The notes: generated by a model from the sequence alone, not told the origin. A stretch of 64,000 nucleotides of DNA from Psychrobacter sp. I-STPA10 (GCF_021012795.1 NZ_VFYU01000012.1:1-64000), one strand, 5' to 3'. Numbered from the stretch's first letter, positions 17,599 to 27,749 are shown. Made by a program: numbers and translations.

Positions 17599-18333
17599 TC
17601 AGCAAAAATTGTCTATTTTCCAACTTTCTTGTTTTAATGGCATTTGTTTAAGTAACTCTCGTCGAGCTCTCCAATCCGGCATATAGCTATCTAAAAGTGC
17701 TTTAAATCTATCGTTATGTTGGCGCTCTTTAAAATGAATTAATTCATGCACAATGATATACTCTAAGCAAGGTAAGGGCTTTTTTGCGAGCTCAAGATTT
17801 AATAAAATACGCTTTTCTTCAATATTACAACTCCCCCATTTGGTTTTCATTTTTTGAATATGCCATGAGCCGCAGTCAGTGCCAGTAATTTGTGCCCATT
17901 TTTGTAATATATCAGGTACTTTGGCTTTTAGTCGCGAGCGATAATATTCATCTAACAGCTGAACCTTGCTGTTGGTGGAAGCGCTAGGAGTAACGGATAA
18001 AACCAATCTACCTCGATGTAGCTTAACCGATTGAGCAGATTTTAAATCAGTTGCTAACTCATTGACCAATAGCCGATAACGCCTGCCCCAAAGATAATGC
18101 GACTCACCTGTGACCATTTCACGCGCACTTTGACGTCGCTGTTTAGCAAACTTCGCTTGCTGACGTCTTATCCAAGGTATGCGATGGATTACCGCCATAC
18201 GAATGGTAGTTTGTGTCATGGCATTAGGAGCGGATACTCTCACTTGTCCATCTGGCGGCATGACACTAATATGTAAGTTTTTTATATCTTTGCGTAGCAG
18301 ATGAATGTCTAATTCACCAATTTTCAAAATCAC
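17599..18333 (-). CDS. DUF45 / YgjP-like zinc metallopeptidase
   Basis: A 244-residue SprT/M48-like protein with zinc-binding HELIH inside YIIVHELIHFKERQHNDRF, where the later histidine supplies the third ligand. The MKTKWGSC segment is typical of the DUF45/YgjP family. The N-terminal half is a beta-rich domain. Members are frequently encoded at the end of type I R-M operons, as here; their role there is unknown. Its ATG overlaps the hsdR stop by four bases (ATGA), so it is translationally coupled. It is cytoplasmic, with no signal peptide. Confidence 0.9.
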   Translation of the reverse strand: MILKIGELDIHLLRKDIKNLHISVMPPDGQVRVSAPNAMTQTTIRMAVIHRIPWIRRQQAKFAKQRRQSAREMVTGESHYLWGRRYRLLVNELATDLKSAQSVKLHRGRLVLSVTPSASTNSKVQLLDEYYRSRLKAKVPDILQKWAQITGTDCGSWHIQKMKTKWGSCNIEEKRILLNLELAKKPLPCLEYIIVHELIHFKERQHNDRFKALLDSYMPDWRARRELLKQMPLKQESWKIDNFC

Positions 18334-21300
18334 TTATATTCCTGTTGTGCCTTCACCAGATTAATCAAGGTATCCATATCAACATCAACTTGATACTGAG
18401 AAACAGTCTCATGCACAGCATTTTTGACCTTACGCTCTTTGATTAGATGTCCTTGCCAGTCAGCCTGTTTGTTGAGTCGAATCGCTGCGTCTATCTTATC
18501 GGCTAACTCTTCATTTTGATCTAAATTATCATATAACGCACGCTTGGCAGGTGTATTGATAGTTTCAGGATAGTGGTTGCCTTGTGCCGTACCAGTGGGA
18601 TGGATGACTTTGGTAGCAAGATTGCGAATTTGTTGTAAATACTCTGCGTATTCGATGGCTTTTTTGCGGCGTTGCTCGATGATTTCATCAAGCAAGACAG
18701 ACATATACTCATAGTATTTGGGGTTGATTGGATTTTCATCAACGATGGTTTTGCGCACATTATTTTCAATGGTTTCTGCGACGTTTTCTGGGTTACTAGC
18801 AATGTCTTTAGGTATGGCTTTAATAAATGCATCTGTGCCTTCGTTGACAATTAACTCGATAAGACCTAACTCTTCAAAGTCCATGACGGTTTCACTGGGT
18901 GAAGCATAGATATAAGTATCTAGCATCCGGCGCATGGTGGGCTCATAGATTTTCATATCAACGTGATCAGCACTGATAAACTTGATGCTGTGACGGACAG
19001 CCTCAAAATGCTTGACATCCTCTTTAATGCGGGCTATTTCATCATCTTTATATCCCGCCTCGGTCATTTCATTGGCGATATTACTGTAGGCTCTGATAAG
19101 CTTTGAGACGCTTTTATAAAAAGTGAGTCGTAGCTGTTCTTTTTCTAGCTTTATGTCTTCAGACATGCCCTGACTCGGACAAAAGTAATGGGCATAATCT
19201 TCTGTGTTTCTAGGATATTTCACCGGTTCACACAGTCCGCGTACCATCTCTAAGGCATCATCGAGGTTTTGTTTGCCATGAGTTAAACGATCCTTTAGTA
19301 AGCCTTTTACATCTTCGTCATCATAGTTTGCAAACGCCCCTTGCGTATAGTTGGTAATGGTTGTTTGTAATGATTGGAATAAGTCTTGATAATCGACGAT
19401 ATACCCATATTCTTTATCTTCACCATCAAGGCGGTTCACCCGACAAATCGCCTGAAACAAGTTGTGATCCGCCATTTTTTTATCAATATACAGATAGGTG
19501 GCAGAAGGCGCATCAAAGCCGGTTAATAGCTTATCTACCACTATCAATAGCCGCATTTGCCCGGGTTCTTCTTTAAAGCGTTTTTTTACTGCTTTTTCAA
19601 ATTCTGGCGCTTTTAAGCTGGCTTCTTTTTCACTGATGTCATAGTAGTCGGCAATCATTTTGCGGTAGGTGCGATATTTAAATAGCTTTTCGGTCATGCC
19701 TTCGCCCGTTTCTTCACCCTTGATGCTATCAGCGGTGGGTAAGTAGCTGGTGACAATGGCTACTTTTGATTTGAGAAACGATTTTTCAAAAGCCTCATAA
19801 GACTTGCAAGCTTGATAAATACTGCTACATACAAGCATCGCATTACCATGTCCTTCCATAAGCCTTGGCTTGATTTGCATATCCAGTAAAATATCGTTGA
19901 CGATGCACTCTATACGAGACTGGCTAGAGAGCACTCGCTGCATAGTGCCCCATTTTTGTTTGAGTTGGGTTTTTGCAATGTTACTTAGATTTTTGGTATG
20001 AGCATCAAACCAGGCATCTACTTTTTTGGATGAGGTGAGCTGTTGATCAATATCGCGCGCTTCGTAGCGTAAGTCTAATACCACTCCGTCAGATACGGCT
20101 TCATCAAATTTATAAGTATGGATAAAAGGGCCAAATACTTCGATGGATTTCTTTTTATCCTTTTTAAGCAGCGGTGTGCCAGTAAAGCCTATAAACATGG
20201 CATCTGGCAGTAATGCCTTCATCGCACTGTGTAATTTGCCCGATTGTGTACGGTGGCACTCATCCACAAAGACATAAATATCACCCTTGGGGCTAAAGTC
20301 TGAGGGTAGATTTGCTTGAATCTCTTTAATAAAGGCATCTGTGTCTTTGGAGGTGTCGTCATCATCGGTATGATTGCCAAACTTATGAATTAAAGAACAC
20401 AATAGCCAAGGGTTTGATTGATTGAGATGTTTAATGAGATCCGCGCCACTTTTGGTACGATAGATCTCTTCATTGACACCAAAAAATACTTTTTCGATTT
20501 GCTCATCTAGCTCGGTACGGTCGGTAATAATGAGCACGCGGCTATTAGTGATGTTCTCTCGTATCCATTTGGCAAGCCAGACCATGGTTAAGCTTTTGCC
20601 AGAGCCTTGAGTGTGCCAAATGATGCCATCTTTATGTGCTTTCAGATTTTGCTTCGCCGCTTGCAAACCAAAAAATTGATTGTGACGACAGGTTTTTTTG
20701 ACCCCAGCATCAAATACAATAAAGTTATGAATAATATCTAATAATCGGGGTTTATTACACAGATTATATACATCAAAATCCAGCTTTTTATCGGTAAAAT
20801 TGGCATCTGCCAAAGTGAGATGAGTGGGGACGCTGATATCTGATTGAGGTGTATGATTGGGATTGGCTTCTTTCCATTCTAGGTAGTATTTTTCGGGTGT
20901 TTCGATGGTGCCATAGCGCAGTCCTTGACTGTCATTGCCTGCCATTACTAGCTGAATGGTACTAAAAAAGTTACGGATAAATTCTTTGCTTTGATTATCA
21001 AGGTTTTGGCGGATGCCTTCGGATACGTTAATGGTGGAGCGTTTTAATTCAATCACCCCAAGCGCAATGCCATTGACATAGATAACGATGTCCGGTCGTT
21101 TTTTATGCTCACCGGCGATGGATACTTCTTCTGCGATGGCAAAATCATTGGCTTCTGGGTTATCCCAATCAATGAGGTTAATGGTTTCATAATGCTCGCC
21201 AGCGCCTTCTTTTTCTTTTATGCCATAGCGCAGTAGTCCATATACCTCTTTGTTGGCATCGTACAGCTTAATGCCACTACCAAGTGCGGCGGCTTTTTGT

Positions 21301-21497
21301 AGGCTATGAATGGCACGGCGTCTTAAGGTGGGACTGACGTTACGGCTGGCAAGCCACTGCTCTAATATGTCGGTTTCAATATTACGGTTATTTGCTCTGT
21401 CTTTAAAGTCCCCAAGATAGCGATATCCGAGCGTATCAACAAAAAATTGTATGATACGATTTTGGGTGAGTCTTTCAATATCGTTGACGTTACTCAT
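18330..21497 (-). CDS. hsdR: Type I restriction enzyme R subunit HsdR
   Basis: A 1055-residue endonuclease/translocase subunit. The N-terminal nuclease core shows D136 in KRPDIVIY and E150-x-K152 in GVIELKRS. The motor has Walker A QGSGKS (about 297-302), DECH (412-415) and motif III FTGTP. Later helicase motifs include LLIVVDKLLTGFDAP and QAICRVNR. A C-terminal helical region (from about 760) should contact the methylase. All catalytic residues are present, so it should be active. The start overlaps the end of the DUF262 gene by eight bases (ATGAGTAA). In complex with HsdM and HsdS it cleaves unmodified DNA after ATP-driven translocation. Confidence 0.96.
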   Translation of the reverse strand: MSNVNDIERLTQNRIIQFFVDTLGYRYLGDFKDRANNRNIETDILEQWLASRNVSPTLRRRAIHSLQKAAALGSGIKLYDANKEVYGLLRYGIKEKEGAGEHYETINLIDWDNPEANDFAIAEEVSIAGEHKKRPDIVIYVNGIALGVIELKRSTINVSEGIRQNLDNQSKEFIRNFFSTIQLVMAGNDSQGLRYGTIETPEKYYLEWKEANPNHTPQSDISVPTHLTLADANFTDKKLDFDVYNLCNKPRLLDIIHNFIVFDAGVKKTCRHNQFFGLQAAKQNLKAHKDGIIWHTQGSGKSLTMVWLAKWIRENITNSRVLIITDRTELDEQIEKVFFGVNEEIYRTKSGADLIKHLNQSNPWLLCSLIHKFGNHTDDDDTSKDTDAFIKEIQANLPSDFSPKGDIYVFVDECHRTQSGKLHSAMKALLPDAMFIGFTGTPLLKKDKKKSIEVFGPFIHTYKFDEAVSDGVVLDLRYEARDIDQQLTSSKKVDAWFDAHTKNLSNIAKTQLKQKWGTMQRVLSSQSRIECIVNDILLDMQIKPRLMEGHGNAMLVCSSIYQACKSYEAFEKSFLKSKVAIVTSYLPTADSIKGEETGEGMTEKLFKYRTYRKMIADYYDISEKEASLKAPEFEKAVKKRFKEEPGQMRLLIVVDKLLTGFDAPSATYLYIDKKMADHNLFQAICRVNRLDGEDKEYGYIVDYQDLFQSLQTTITNYTQGAFANYDDEDVKGLLKDRLTHGKQNLDDALEMVRGLCEPVKYPRNTEDYAHYFCPSQGMSEDIKLEKEQLRLTFYKSVSKLIRAYSNIANEMTEAGYKDDEIARIKEDVKHFEAVRHSIKFISADHVDMKIYEPTMRRMLDTYIYASPSETVMDFEELGLIELIVNEGTDAFIKAIPKDIASNPENVAETIENNVRKTIVDENPINPKYYEYMSVLLDEIIEQRRKKAIEYAEYLQQIRNLATKVIHPTGTAQGNHYPETINTPAKRALYDNLDQNEELADKIDAAIRLNKQADWQGHLIKERKVKNAVHETVSQYQVDVDMDTLINLVKAQQEYK

Positions 21498-23310
21498 ATT
21501 CCATTGTTTCCTCTGTCTCTATAGCTTTCCCCATTGCTTTAGTGATAAGACCAATTAATTGCTCTCGTCTGTTAATAATAAAGTCTTCAAAATTATCAGC
21601 ACGCAATAACGATGGAGATAGGGAATGGGTAGCTAATAATAAATCCATTTCTTCATCACTTAAACTTACTTGTTTTTCATTTTGAATTTTTTGTAAATAT
21701 ATAGAAGGTGCATCACCGCCTATTTTACGGTTGGCTTTATAAGAGATGCTGGTCTTATTCAAGATACAATTATAGACTTTGCTATCTAAGTTACGTTCAT
21801 CACACCATTTACGAGGGAATATATGATGAATATCGAGGGCAAGCTCTTGCTGTGCATCCAACTCTTGAATCGTTGCATTCCAGAACCAATCTTTCGCGCC
21901 TTCTCGTAATATTAAAATATTGATGGCTTTATAAGCTGCACTATTACGAGAGTATAGACTATAAAGTCGCTCGGGTTGGAAGAAGGCATCGATGACAGTA
22001 CGAGGTATCTTGCTATCATCATCAAACCATTCTAGCAACTCCTCAAAATCATTGGCGATACGCGTTTCAACTGCTCCACCATACAGCTCACCTAGGACAC
22101 CACACCAAAACCATCGGGCTAATTTTTCATAAATTTTTGGTTCTAGCCAGCGATTATCTAGTTTGGACATAACAGCGGCCAAAGGAATAATTTGGGTGCG
22201 ATAAGGCAGTTCACTACGTGCATAAAAAAACTCTTTTCGCAAAAATTGTGCTGCTTGTTTAAATCCTTGTTCGATGTTATCAGCATATTGCAACCAAGCA
22301 GAAAGTGGTAGCTTTAGCATATCGGTACGTTTTGCACTTACTGGGCGAATTTGCTTACCAGATTTACCCGCTGCGATATCTTTTTTTCGTAAGTCATAGG
22401 TATATAAAATAGTCACTGCTTGCAGTACTTCTGTTGCTTCTGTGCCCTGTAACAGAGGGTTTGCTGTTATACGATCTTTACGCGAGTTTACATCACGAGT
22501 ATCTGAGCCAAGCCAGTCGTCTCGTAAGTTATAACCTTCGGCTGCATAGCTGGCAGTAATTAATTCAAACACTGACAACTGTACGCCACCTGTATTTACT
22601 TTTTCAAAAACCAAACAAACTGCTTCTTTGGAAGATTCTTTTTTTAATTCAATGACAGGCAGTTGATAAGTAGTAAAAGGCTGCACAACTTTACTGATAA
22701 ATTGAGTAAAAACTGATAAATCATTAGGATCTGTGTGATTTTTGCTTAACTCAATGAGCCATTCATTAGAGTTGAACAATTGATCACAAGGAAACATCAT
22801 ATACTCACATTCTTTTTCTACACTGGATAAATCTAGCTCAATATCACGACCAAAATTACTTTTAATTTGTTTATTTTCATCTACAGCAATGATAGCATCT
22901 TCAATATATTCTTCTGATTCAATGGCTTTGCGTATATCAAAATAGTAATGACGTTGTATGGCTTTGCCTTTATTTGTACGCGTTTGAACGGGCGTAGTTA
23001 GCCCTATGGCTTGTGTTAATGTGGTTAGGCGCTGTTGTCCATCTAGGATGAGTTTTTGGGGTTCAATATTGGGCTCTATTATTTTTTCCACCCCTTCAAC
23101 AGGACGTGTTTGAAATTTCACTTCACCACCCGTTTCTAAAAGCATCACTGCACCAACTGGAAAAGAGCGTGCAATACTGACTAACAAGTCTTTGATATGA
23201 TCATCATCCCATACCCAACCACGCTGGAAATCTGGTAATTGTACTTTGCCTGATTTTATATTTTTTAGTAGCTCGCCTAATAATATTTTGGTGGAGTCAA
23301 AGTTTGTCAT
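21490..23310 (-). CDS. DUF262 and HNH (DUF1524-like) GmrSD-type restriction protein
   Basis: A protein of about 606 residues. The N-terminal DUF262 domain has LPDFQRGWVWDDDHIKDLL and later ILDGQQRLTTL, the ParB-like DGQQR motif that binds NTP. The C-terminal part has LDIHHIFPRKW followed by NKTSISYKANRKIGG, an HNH/DUF1524 nuclease signature. This matches single-chain GmrSD-like type IV enzymes that attack modified phage DNA. It is embedded in the type I R-M operon between hsdS and hsdR. The frame opens at 23325, but ATG 23310 (MTNFDST) has GGAA nine bases upstream. Combined protection against modified and unmodified DNA is inferred. Confidence 0.88.
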   Translation of the reverse strand: MTNFDSTKILLGELLKNIKSGKVQLPDFQRGWVWDDDHIKDLLVSIARSFPVGAVMLLETGGEVKFQTRPVEGVEKIIEPNIEPQKLILDGQQRLTTLTQAIGLTTPVQTRTNKGKAIQRHYYFDIRKAIESEEYIEDAIIAVDENKQIKSNFGRDIELDLSSVEKECEYMMFPCDQLFNSNEWLIELSKNHTDPNDLSVFTQFISKVVQPFTTYQLPVIELKKESSKEAVCLVFEKVNTGGVQLSVFELITASYAAEGYNLRDDWLGSDTRDVNSRKDRITANPLLQGTEATEVLQAVTILYTYDLRKKDIAAGKSGKQIRPVSAKRTDMLKLPLSAWLQYADNIEQGFKQAAQFLRKEFFYARSELPYRTQIIPLAAVMSKLDNRWLEPKIYEKLARWFWCGVLGELYGGAVETRIANDFEELLEWFDDDSKIPRTVIDAFFQPERLYSLYSRNSAAYKAINILILREGAKDWFWNATIQELDAQQELALDIHHIFPRKWCDERNLDSKVYNCILNKTSISYKANRKIGGDAPSIYLQKIQNEKQVSLSDEEMDLLLATHSLSPSLLRADNFEDFIINRREQLIGLITKAMGKAIETEETMEYE

Positions 23311-23361
23311 TTTAAATAATTCCATAAGTATTGATATAACTGATAATAATAATCAGGTAAT

Positions 23362-24636
23362 TTAGTTGGCGTCGCTAGTTTTTGGATTAATCAAACGCAC
23401 CCGACCTGTAAGCAATTGCTGCATCATACCTTGTTTAATGTTATAAGTTTTATCAAGTCTATCTTGTAATGCCTGAATTTCTGCATCCATATCAGAGAGA
23501 ATGGTGGCGATGGCGGTTTGTTCATTAGGATTACTAGGTAAACTAACCTTTAAGTAATGAAATTCACTTATCCAATGACGCTTGTGATCGCCAACCTCAA
23601 AATTAATACTAGAAAGTAATAAATATAGTAATTTTATTGGTATACAAGCCTGTTTAGGCTTTAGAATCTTTATTGCAGAAGATTTAACTTTAAATTTAAA
23701 ATCTACAAACTGAGTAGCAGTTGTAAAGTCATCAAATATAATTACTGGGGTGTTGGTATAAATACCATCTATTTCTTCTGTATATCCTAAAATAAAAGAT
23801 TTTCCAGCTGTTAAAATAGGTGTGGTACCACTTTCATGAAATATATTATCTTTAATAATATACTTTGTAGGTTGTTCATATGAGAGTAGATGACCTAACT
23901 CTACAGCATCCCAATCCTCAGGAATCAATCCTAGTTCAGTCTTTTTATAGCCTTTAGGGCTACCATCTTTACGAATAGCAAATTGTGGCAAGCGGGTTTT
24001 ACCAGTGAGTAGCTGTTGCATGGTACCCATTTTAATGGCTTGTTTTTTAGCAATTAGTTTTTTAAGAGAAGTAATTAATTCATCAATATCTGATAGGGCA
24101 GTAGCGATGGCGGTTTGTTCGGATTCAGAGGGTTTAAGCACTATAAGCCTACGAAGCACTTGCATTCCTACAGATGAGCGAGTTGAGCCACTCATGATTT
24201 GTCTAAATTGACTATTTACATAATCAGACTTTAAGAAATGTACAAGGTATTCACGCTGAATATTGTTAGGCTTTATCAAACCTAGTGTGGGAGAAATGGT
24301 GATGTCTTTTTGTAATTTATTAAATTTAACTACTTTACCAATGGATGCTACGCGACCTAGACCTATTAATCCATCTTTAAAATCATAGCGTTGAGCATGT
24401 TCATGTAGAACATATTTACCAACTCTTCTAACTTCACCTTTTATAGTCTCCCCTTTTTCGTCTAGATCACCAATACCTAAAAATGGGATACCATTCTTTA
24501 ATTCAGGTGGTGCTCTATGGCTTGGGTGTGGGTCGATAACATCTGCAACTGTTTCGAGTTTATACTGTTTCCAATCATCAGGAACATAACCAAAGTCAGT
24601 TAGAACAAAGTTTTGATTCTTTTTCTTTATTACCAT
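23362..24636 (-). CDS. hsdS: Type I restriction enzyme specificity subunit HsdS
   Basis: A 424-residue subunit with the classical two-repeat plan: target recognition domain 1 (about 15-170), a conserved helical spacer (SEQTAIATALSDIDELITSL, then KKQAIKMGTMQQLLTGKTRL), target recognition domain 2 (about 235-365) and a second spacer (EQTAIATILSDMDAEIQALQ, then IKQGMMQQLLTGRVRL). Each TRD reads half of a bipartite site; the site cannot be told from sequence alone. Its ATG overlaps the hsdM stop (TAATG). The near-repeated spacers are natural recombination points for changing specificity. No second hsdS or inverted partial copy is in the window. Confidence 0.95.
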   Translation of the reverse strand: MVIKKKNQNFVLTDFGYVPDDWKQYKLETVADVIDPHPSHRAPPELKNGIPFLGIGDLDEKGETIKGEVRRVGKYVLHEHAQRYDFKDGLIGLGRVASIGKVVKFNKLQKDITISPTLGLIKPNNIQREYLVHFLKSDYVNSQFRQIMSGSTRSSVGMQVLRRLIVLKPSESEQTAIATALSDIDELITSLKKLIAKKQAIKMGTMQQLLTGKTRLPQFAIRKDGSPKGYKKTELGLIPEDWDAVELGHLLSYEQPTKYIIKDNIFHESGTTPILTAGKSFILGYTEEIDGIYTNTPVIIFDDFTTATQFVDFKFKVKSSAIKILKPKQACIPIKLLYLLLSSINFEVGDHKRHWISEFHYLKVSLPSNPNEQTAIATILSDMDAEIQALQDRLDKTYNIKQGMMQQLLTGRVRLINPKTSDAN

Positions 24637-27245
24637 TACGCCACTCCCATTGCTTTTAGGTGCGCTTGTACCTTTTGGCTTAATGCCTCCACCTCATCCA
24701 CAATTTGTGGCAGCGGCTCAGCATAACGTTCATCAAGCAGCTTAATACGGTTGGCAAGCTGAGCGGTGATGCGCTCTATCTCAGCTTCAATACGGGCTTG
24801 TAGGGTGGCATGCCATTTATCACTGACCAATAACGTCTTAATATCCTCAATGCTCAAAGTATGGTAGACATTGACGGCAGTTTCATCGGATGCTCTAGCC
24901 TTTAAAATAGAGTCCTGATAAAGCATAACATCATCCAATGATTTAACCTTTAAAATAGCGTCCTGATTGCAATCAACATCCTTTGATTCCTCTTCCTCCG
25001 TCTCAGGCTTAGGCTTAGGCTTAGGCTTAGGGAGTAGAATAAAGTAGTGTTTCAATACTGCTTCGTCTAATGCTTCTTGTGCCTCTTTTAGCAATTTTTT
25101 AGCAGTTGCTTCTGCATCAAAGTATGTCAATAACTGCTTTAACGCGGCGATTTCTTCGCTATCATCGGTTTGTTTTAAACGCGCATTGACACTGCTTTTA
25201 TTAAATGTTCCCTTATCATTGCTTGCCTCAGCCAGCAAGCCTTCTTCATCGCCATGCTCTTCTATATAATCCGCAATGGCGCTAGAAGCAGTATCTAATT
25301 CAGCTTGTAGCGCATCAATATGTGATTGCTCATCGCTATAAAAGTGGTTAATAATTAATGCAGGTGATATCAGCTCAGCCTTATACTTTGTTTTTTTGAT
25401 AGTAATATCAGGTGTTTCTTTAAGCTTTTCACCTTTATCAACCACCAGCGTACGTATCTGTGCACCCACTTGCCAACCTTCTTGAGTAATGGCATAAATA
25501 TCGTCTTGCATGGTCTCGGCCCAGTAGTCCATCAAAATTTGATAAATATCATATTTATCTAGCAAAGGTACATCAGCATAGCGCGCCAGCAAGTCTTCAC
25601 TAATACGATGGATGATGGCTTTGGGTCGCTCATCTTGTTGAATACTGGTAAGGTCGATAGATTGCCACCAGTCGTTAAAGGGCTTGAGGCTTTGCTCGGC
25701 AAACGCTACAAACTCAGGGTGCGATAGAATGGTGGCTTTGACTTCACTGGCAGGTACTAAGCATTTTTTATAACCTTTGTGAGCATTGTCCATATCTGCA
25801 AACAGGCTGGCACGTAGGTTTGGTAGTACCTGCCAATAGTTTTGTAGTGCATCAATATCAGTAATAGGGATACCGCCATGTAAATGAGCGGTTAAATCAT
25901 GCTGATCTTCATCAATACTGGTATCAATGTAACGCGGGATATTTAAGTTATGGTCATTTTCAATGATTTCATCTAGGCTCACCATGCGGCTATAACCATC
26001 AAGCGGCTGCTGGTGGTTAAACACATCGACGATTTTATGAATGTCTTGGCTACGTAGGCGGTTTTTATTGCCATCTTTCATAAAGCCACGACTGGCATCG
26101 ATCATAAATAGCCCAGACTCGCCACGAGCTCGGCTAGCGGCCGTGTTTTTGTCAATGACAATAATACAAGCAGGAATACCCGTACCATAAAATAGGTTGG
26201 CAGGCAGTCCGATGATGCCTTTGATATAACCTTGCTTAATTAGGTTTCGGCGGATACTAGCTTCTGCATTGCCTCTAAACAGTACACCATGCGGTAAAAT
26301 CACCGCAGCGACACCAGTGCTTTTTAGACTTTTGATGATATGTAGTAAGAAAGCATAATCACCATTTTTTTCAGGGGGCGTGCCCCACGTAAAGCGATCA
26401 AATATATCCGCTTCTGGTTTTAAGCCACTGGTCCAATTTTTATTGCTAAATGGCGGATTGGCAACAACAAAATCAAATGTCTTGAGTGTATTACCTTCTG
26501 CAAACTGTGGTGAAGCTAGAGTATTGCCACGACGAATGTCGCTACCTGTGGCACCGTGCAAAATCATATTCATTTTTGATAAGGCTGTGGTGGCAAAATC
26601 TATTTCTTGACCAAATATACTCAGACCACGCGGTGCTTCATCACTGACTTTGAGCAGTAGCGAGCCTGAGCCGCAAGTGGGATCATATACAGTCGCATCT
26701 TGCGGTGTGTTGTCATCGACGCCGATAATTTGCGCCAAAATCCGCGATACTTCAGATGGGGTGTAAAATTGACCTTTTGACTTGCCAGACTCGGTAGCAA
26801 AGTGACGCATTAAGTATTCATAAGCGTCACCAAGTAGATCATCACCATCAGCACGATTGCCTGATAAATCTAAACCCTCAAAAACTCCGATAAGTTTAGT
26901 TAAGCGGTCCGTCAGCTCTTTGCCTTTACCCAGCTTTTCTTCATCATTAAAGTCGGCAACGTCAATAACACCCATTAAATCATTTGCTTCTGCCAGTTTG
27001 GCAATGATTTTATCAAGCTCTTCACCAATGTTTTTATTCCCCTTTAGGGCGATCATGTCATCAAAGCTGCCACCATCAGGTACTACAATCTCACCATAAG
27101 AACTGTCTTTATATACATCAGAGACGTATTTCATAAATAGCATGGTTAATACGTAGTCTTTATATTGGCTGGCGTCCATACCGCCACGTAATTCATCACA
27201 ACTTGCCCAAAGGGTTGAATAAATCTCGTTTTTTTTAAGTGCCAT
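24636..27245 (-). CDS. hsdM: Type I DNA methyltransferase subunit HsdM
   Basis: An N6-adenine methyltransferase of 869 residues. The N-terminal HsdM helical domain is followed by the SAM-binding motif DPTCGSGSLL (188-197) and the catalytic NPPF (263-266). It is longer than standard HsdM (about 500-550) because of a C-terminal extension of about 300 residues, largely helical or coiled coil. This includes a Lys-Pro run encoded by four exact AGGCTT/AAGCCT hexamers at 25005-25028 and two similar units (NQDAILKVKSLDD and YQDSILKARASDE). First gene of the operon hsdM-hsdS-DUF262-hsdR-DUF45. No strong ribosome binding site is seen before the ATG. Confidence 0.95.
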   Translation of the reverse strand: MALKKNEIYSTLWASCDELRGGMDASQYKDYVLTMLFMKYVSDVYKDSSYGEIVVPDGGSFDDMIALKGNKNIGEELDKIIAKLAEANDLMGVIDVADFNDEEKLGKGKELTDRLTKLIGVFEGLDLSGNRADGDDLLGDAYEYLMRHFATESGKSKGQFYTPSEVSRILAQIIGVDDNTPQDATVYDPTCGSGSLLLKVSDEAPRGLSIFGQEIDFATTALSKMNMILHGATGSDIRRGNTLASPQFAEGNTLKTFDFVVANPPFSNKNWTSGLKPEADIFDRFTWGTPPEKNGDYAFLLHIIKSLKSTGVAAVILPHGVLFRGNAEASIRRNLIKQGYIKGIIGLPANLFYGTGIPACIIVIDKNTAASRARGESGLFMIDASRGFMKDGNKNRLRSQDIHKIVDVFNHQQPLDGYSRMVSLDEIIENDHNLNIPRYIDTSIDEDQHDLTAHLHGGIPITDIDALQNYWQVLPNLRASLFADMDNAHKGYKKCLVPASEVKATILSHPEFVAFAEQSLKPFNDWWQSIDLTSIQQDERPKAIIHRISEDLLARYADVPLLDKYDIYQILMDYWAETMQDDIYAITQEGWQVGAQIRTLVVDKGEKLKETPDITIKKTKYKAELISPALIINHFYSDEQSHIDALQAELDTASSAIADYIEEHGDEEGLLAEASNDKGTFNKSSVNARLKQTDDSEEIAALKQLLTYFDAEATAKKLLKEAQEALDEAVLKHYFILLPKPKPKPKPETEEEESKDVDCNQDAILKVKSLDDVMLYQDSILKARASDETAVNVYHTLSIEDIKTLLVSDKWHATLQARIEAEIERITAQLANRIKLLDERYAEPLPQIVDEVEALSQKVQAHLKAMGVA

Positions 27246-27582
27246 AGGGTGTCATCTTATATTTACAAGTGAATGTTATTTATAGGATATTGATTAAATA
27301 ATAGCAGCATATCGGTTGAGATATACGCTGTTAGTAAATCAAAGCAGTGTTTAAATGTTGCGGTCTGGTTATAACCATTACCATTTGATAATTATGATGC
27401 AAGCGGTTAGATTTTGATAGTAATCGGCGACATTATTTGTCGCTTACTGTTGTGCAATCATGCTAACACGCTGATAAATAGGCAATAATAAGCTAAAACT
27501 ACTGAGTAGGTAAATCAAAAGTTAAATTTTATGCACTGACAAAATATCAAGCCCTAAATAGCCTACAAAAGCAATTAATATT
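27246..27582. other. Intergenic region upstream of hsdM
   Basis: About 340 bases without a gene. It should contain the hsdM operon promoter (minus strand), but I see no clear consensus. Near 27525-27545 the sequence AAATTTTATGC followed by ACTGAC and AAAATAT resembles the segment after the intact xre gene (about 17512-17545). This suggests that more than the xre 3' end was copied. Confidence 0.35.
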
Positions 27583-27726
27583 CAGCAAATAAAGTCTAAA
27601 GGTCATCCTCGCCTTAATACCTTAGAGCTTATCGCTGAAGGGTTAAATTGCCAACTTATGCTGATTTATAAAGACAAACTTTTGCCAGTACAAGCCATTT
27701 TGACAAAATTTACCTCCAGACTTTAA
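27583..27726 (+). pseudogene. Truncated duplicate of the xre regulator (3' end only)
   Basis: The 144 bases match 17282-17425 without gaps and with about 12 differences. The frame is still open to a stop (IKSKGHPRLNTLELIAEGL, to KFTSRL), but it lacks the first HTH helices and any start codon. Both copies are on the plus strand and flank the R-M operon as direct repeats. It is a decayed copy, not an expressed gene. Confidence 0.8.
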
Positions 27727-27749
27727 GATGTAAGAAAAGATAAACCAAG

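Noticed and set aside
23362..24636. Phase-variable hsdS by inversion
   Set aside because: No second hsdS, partial TRD copy or recombinase gene is present in the window.
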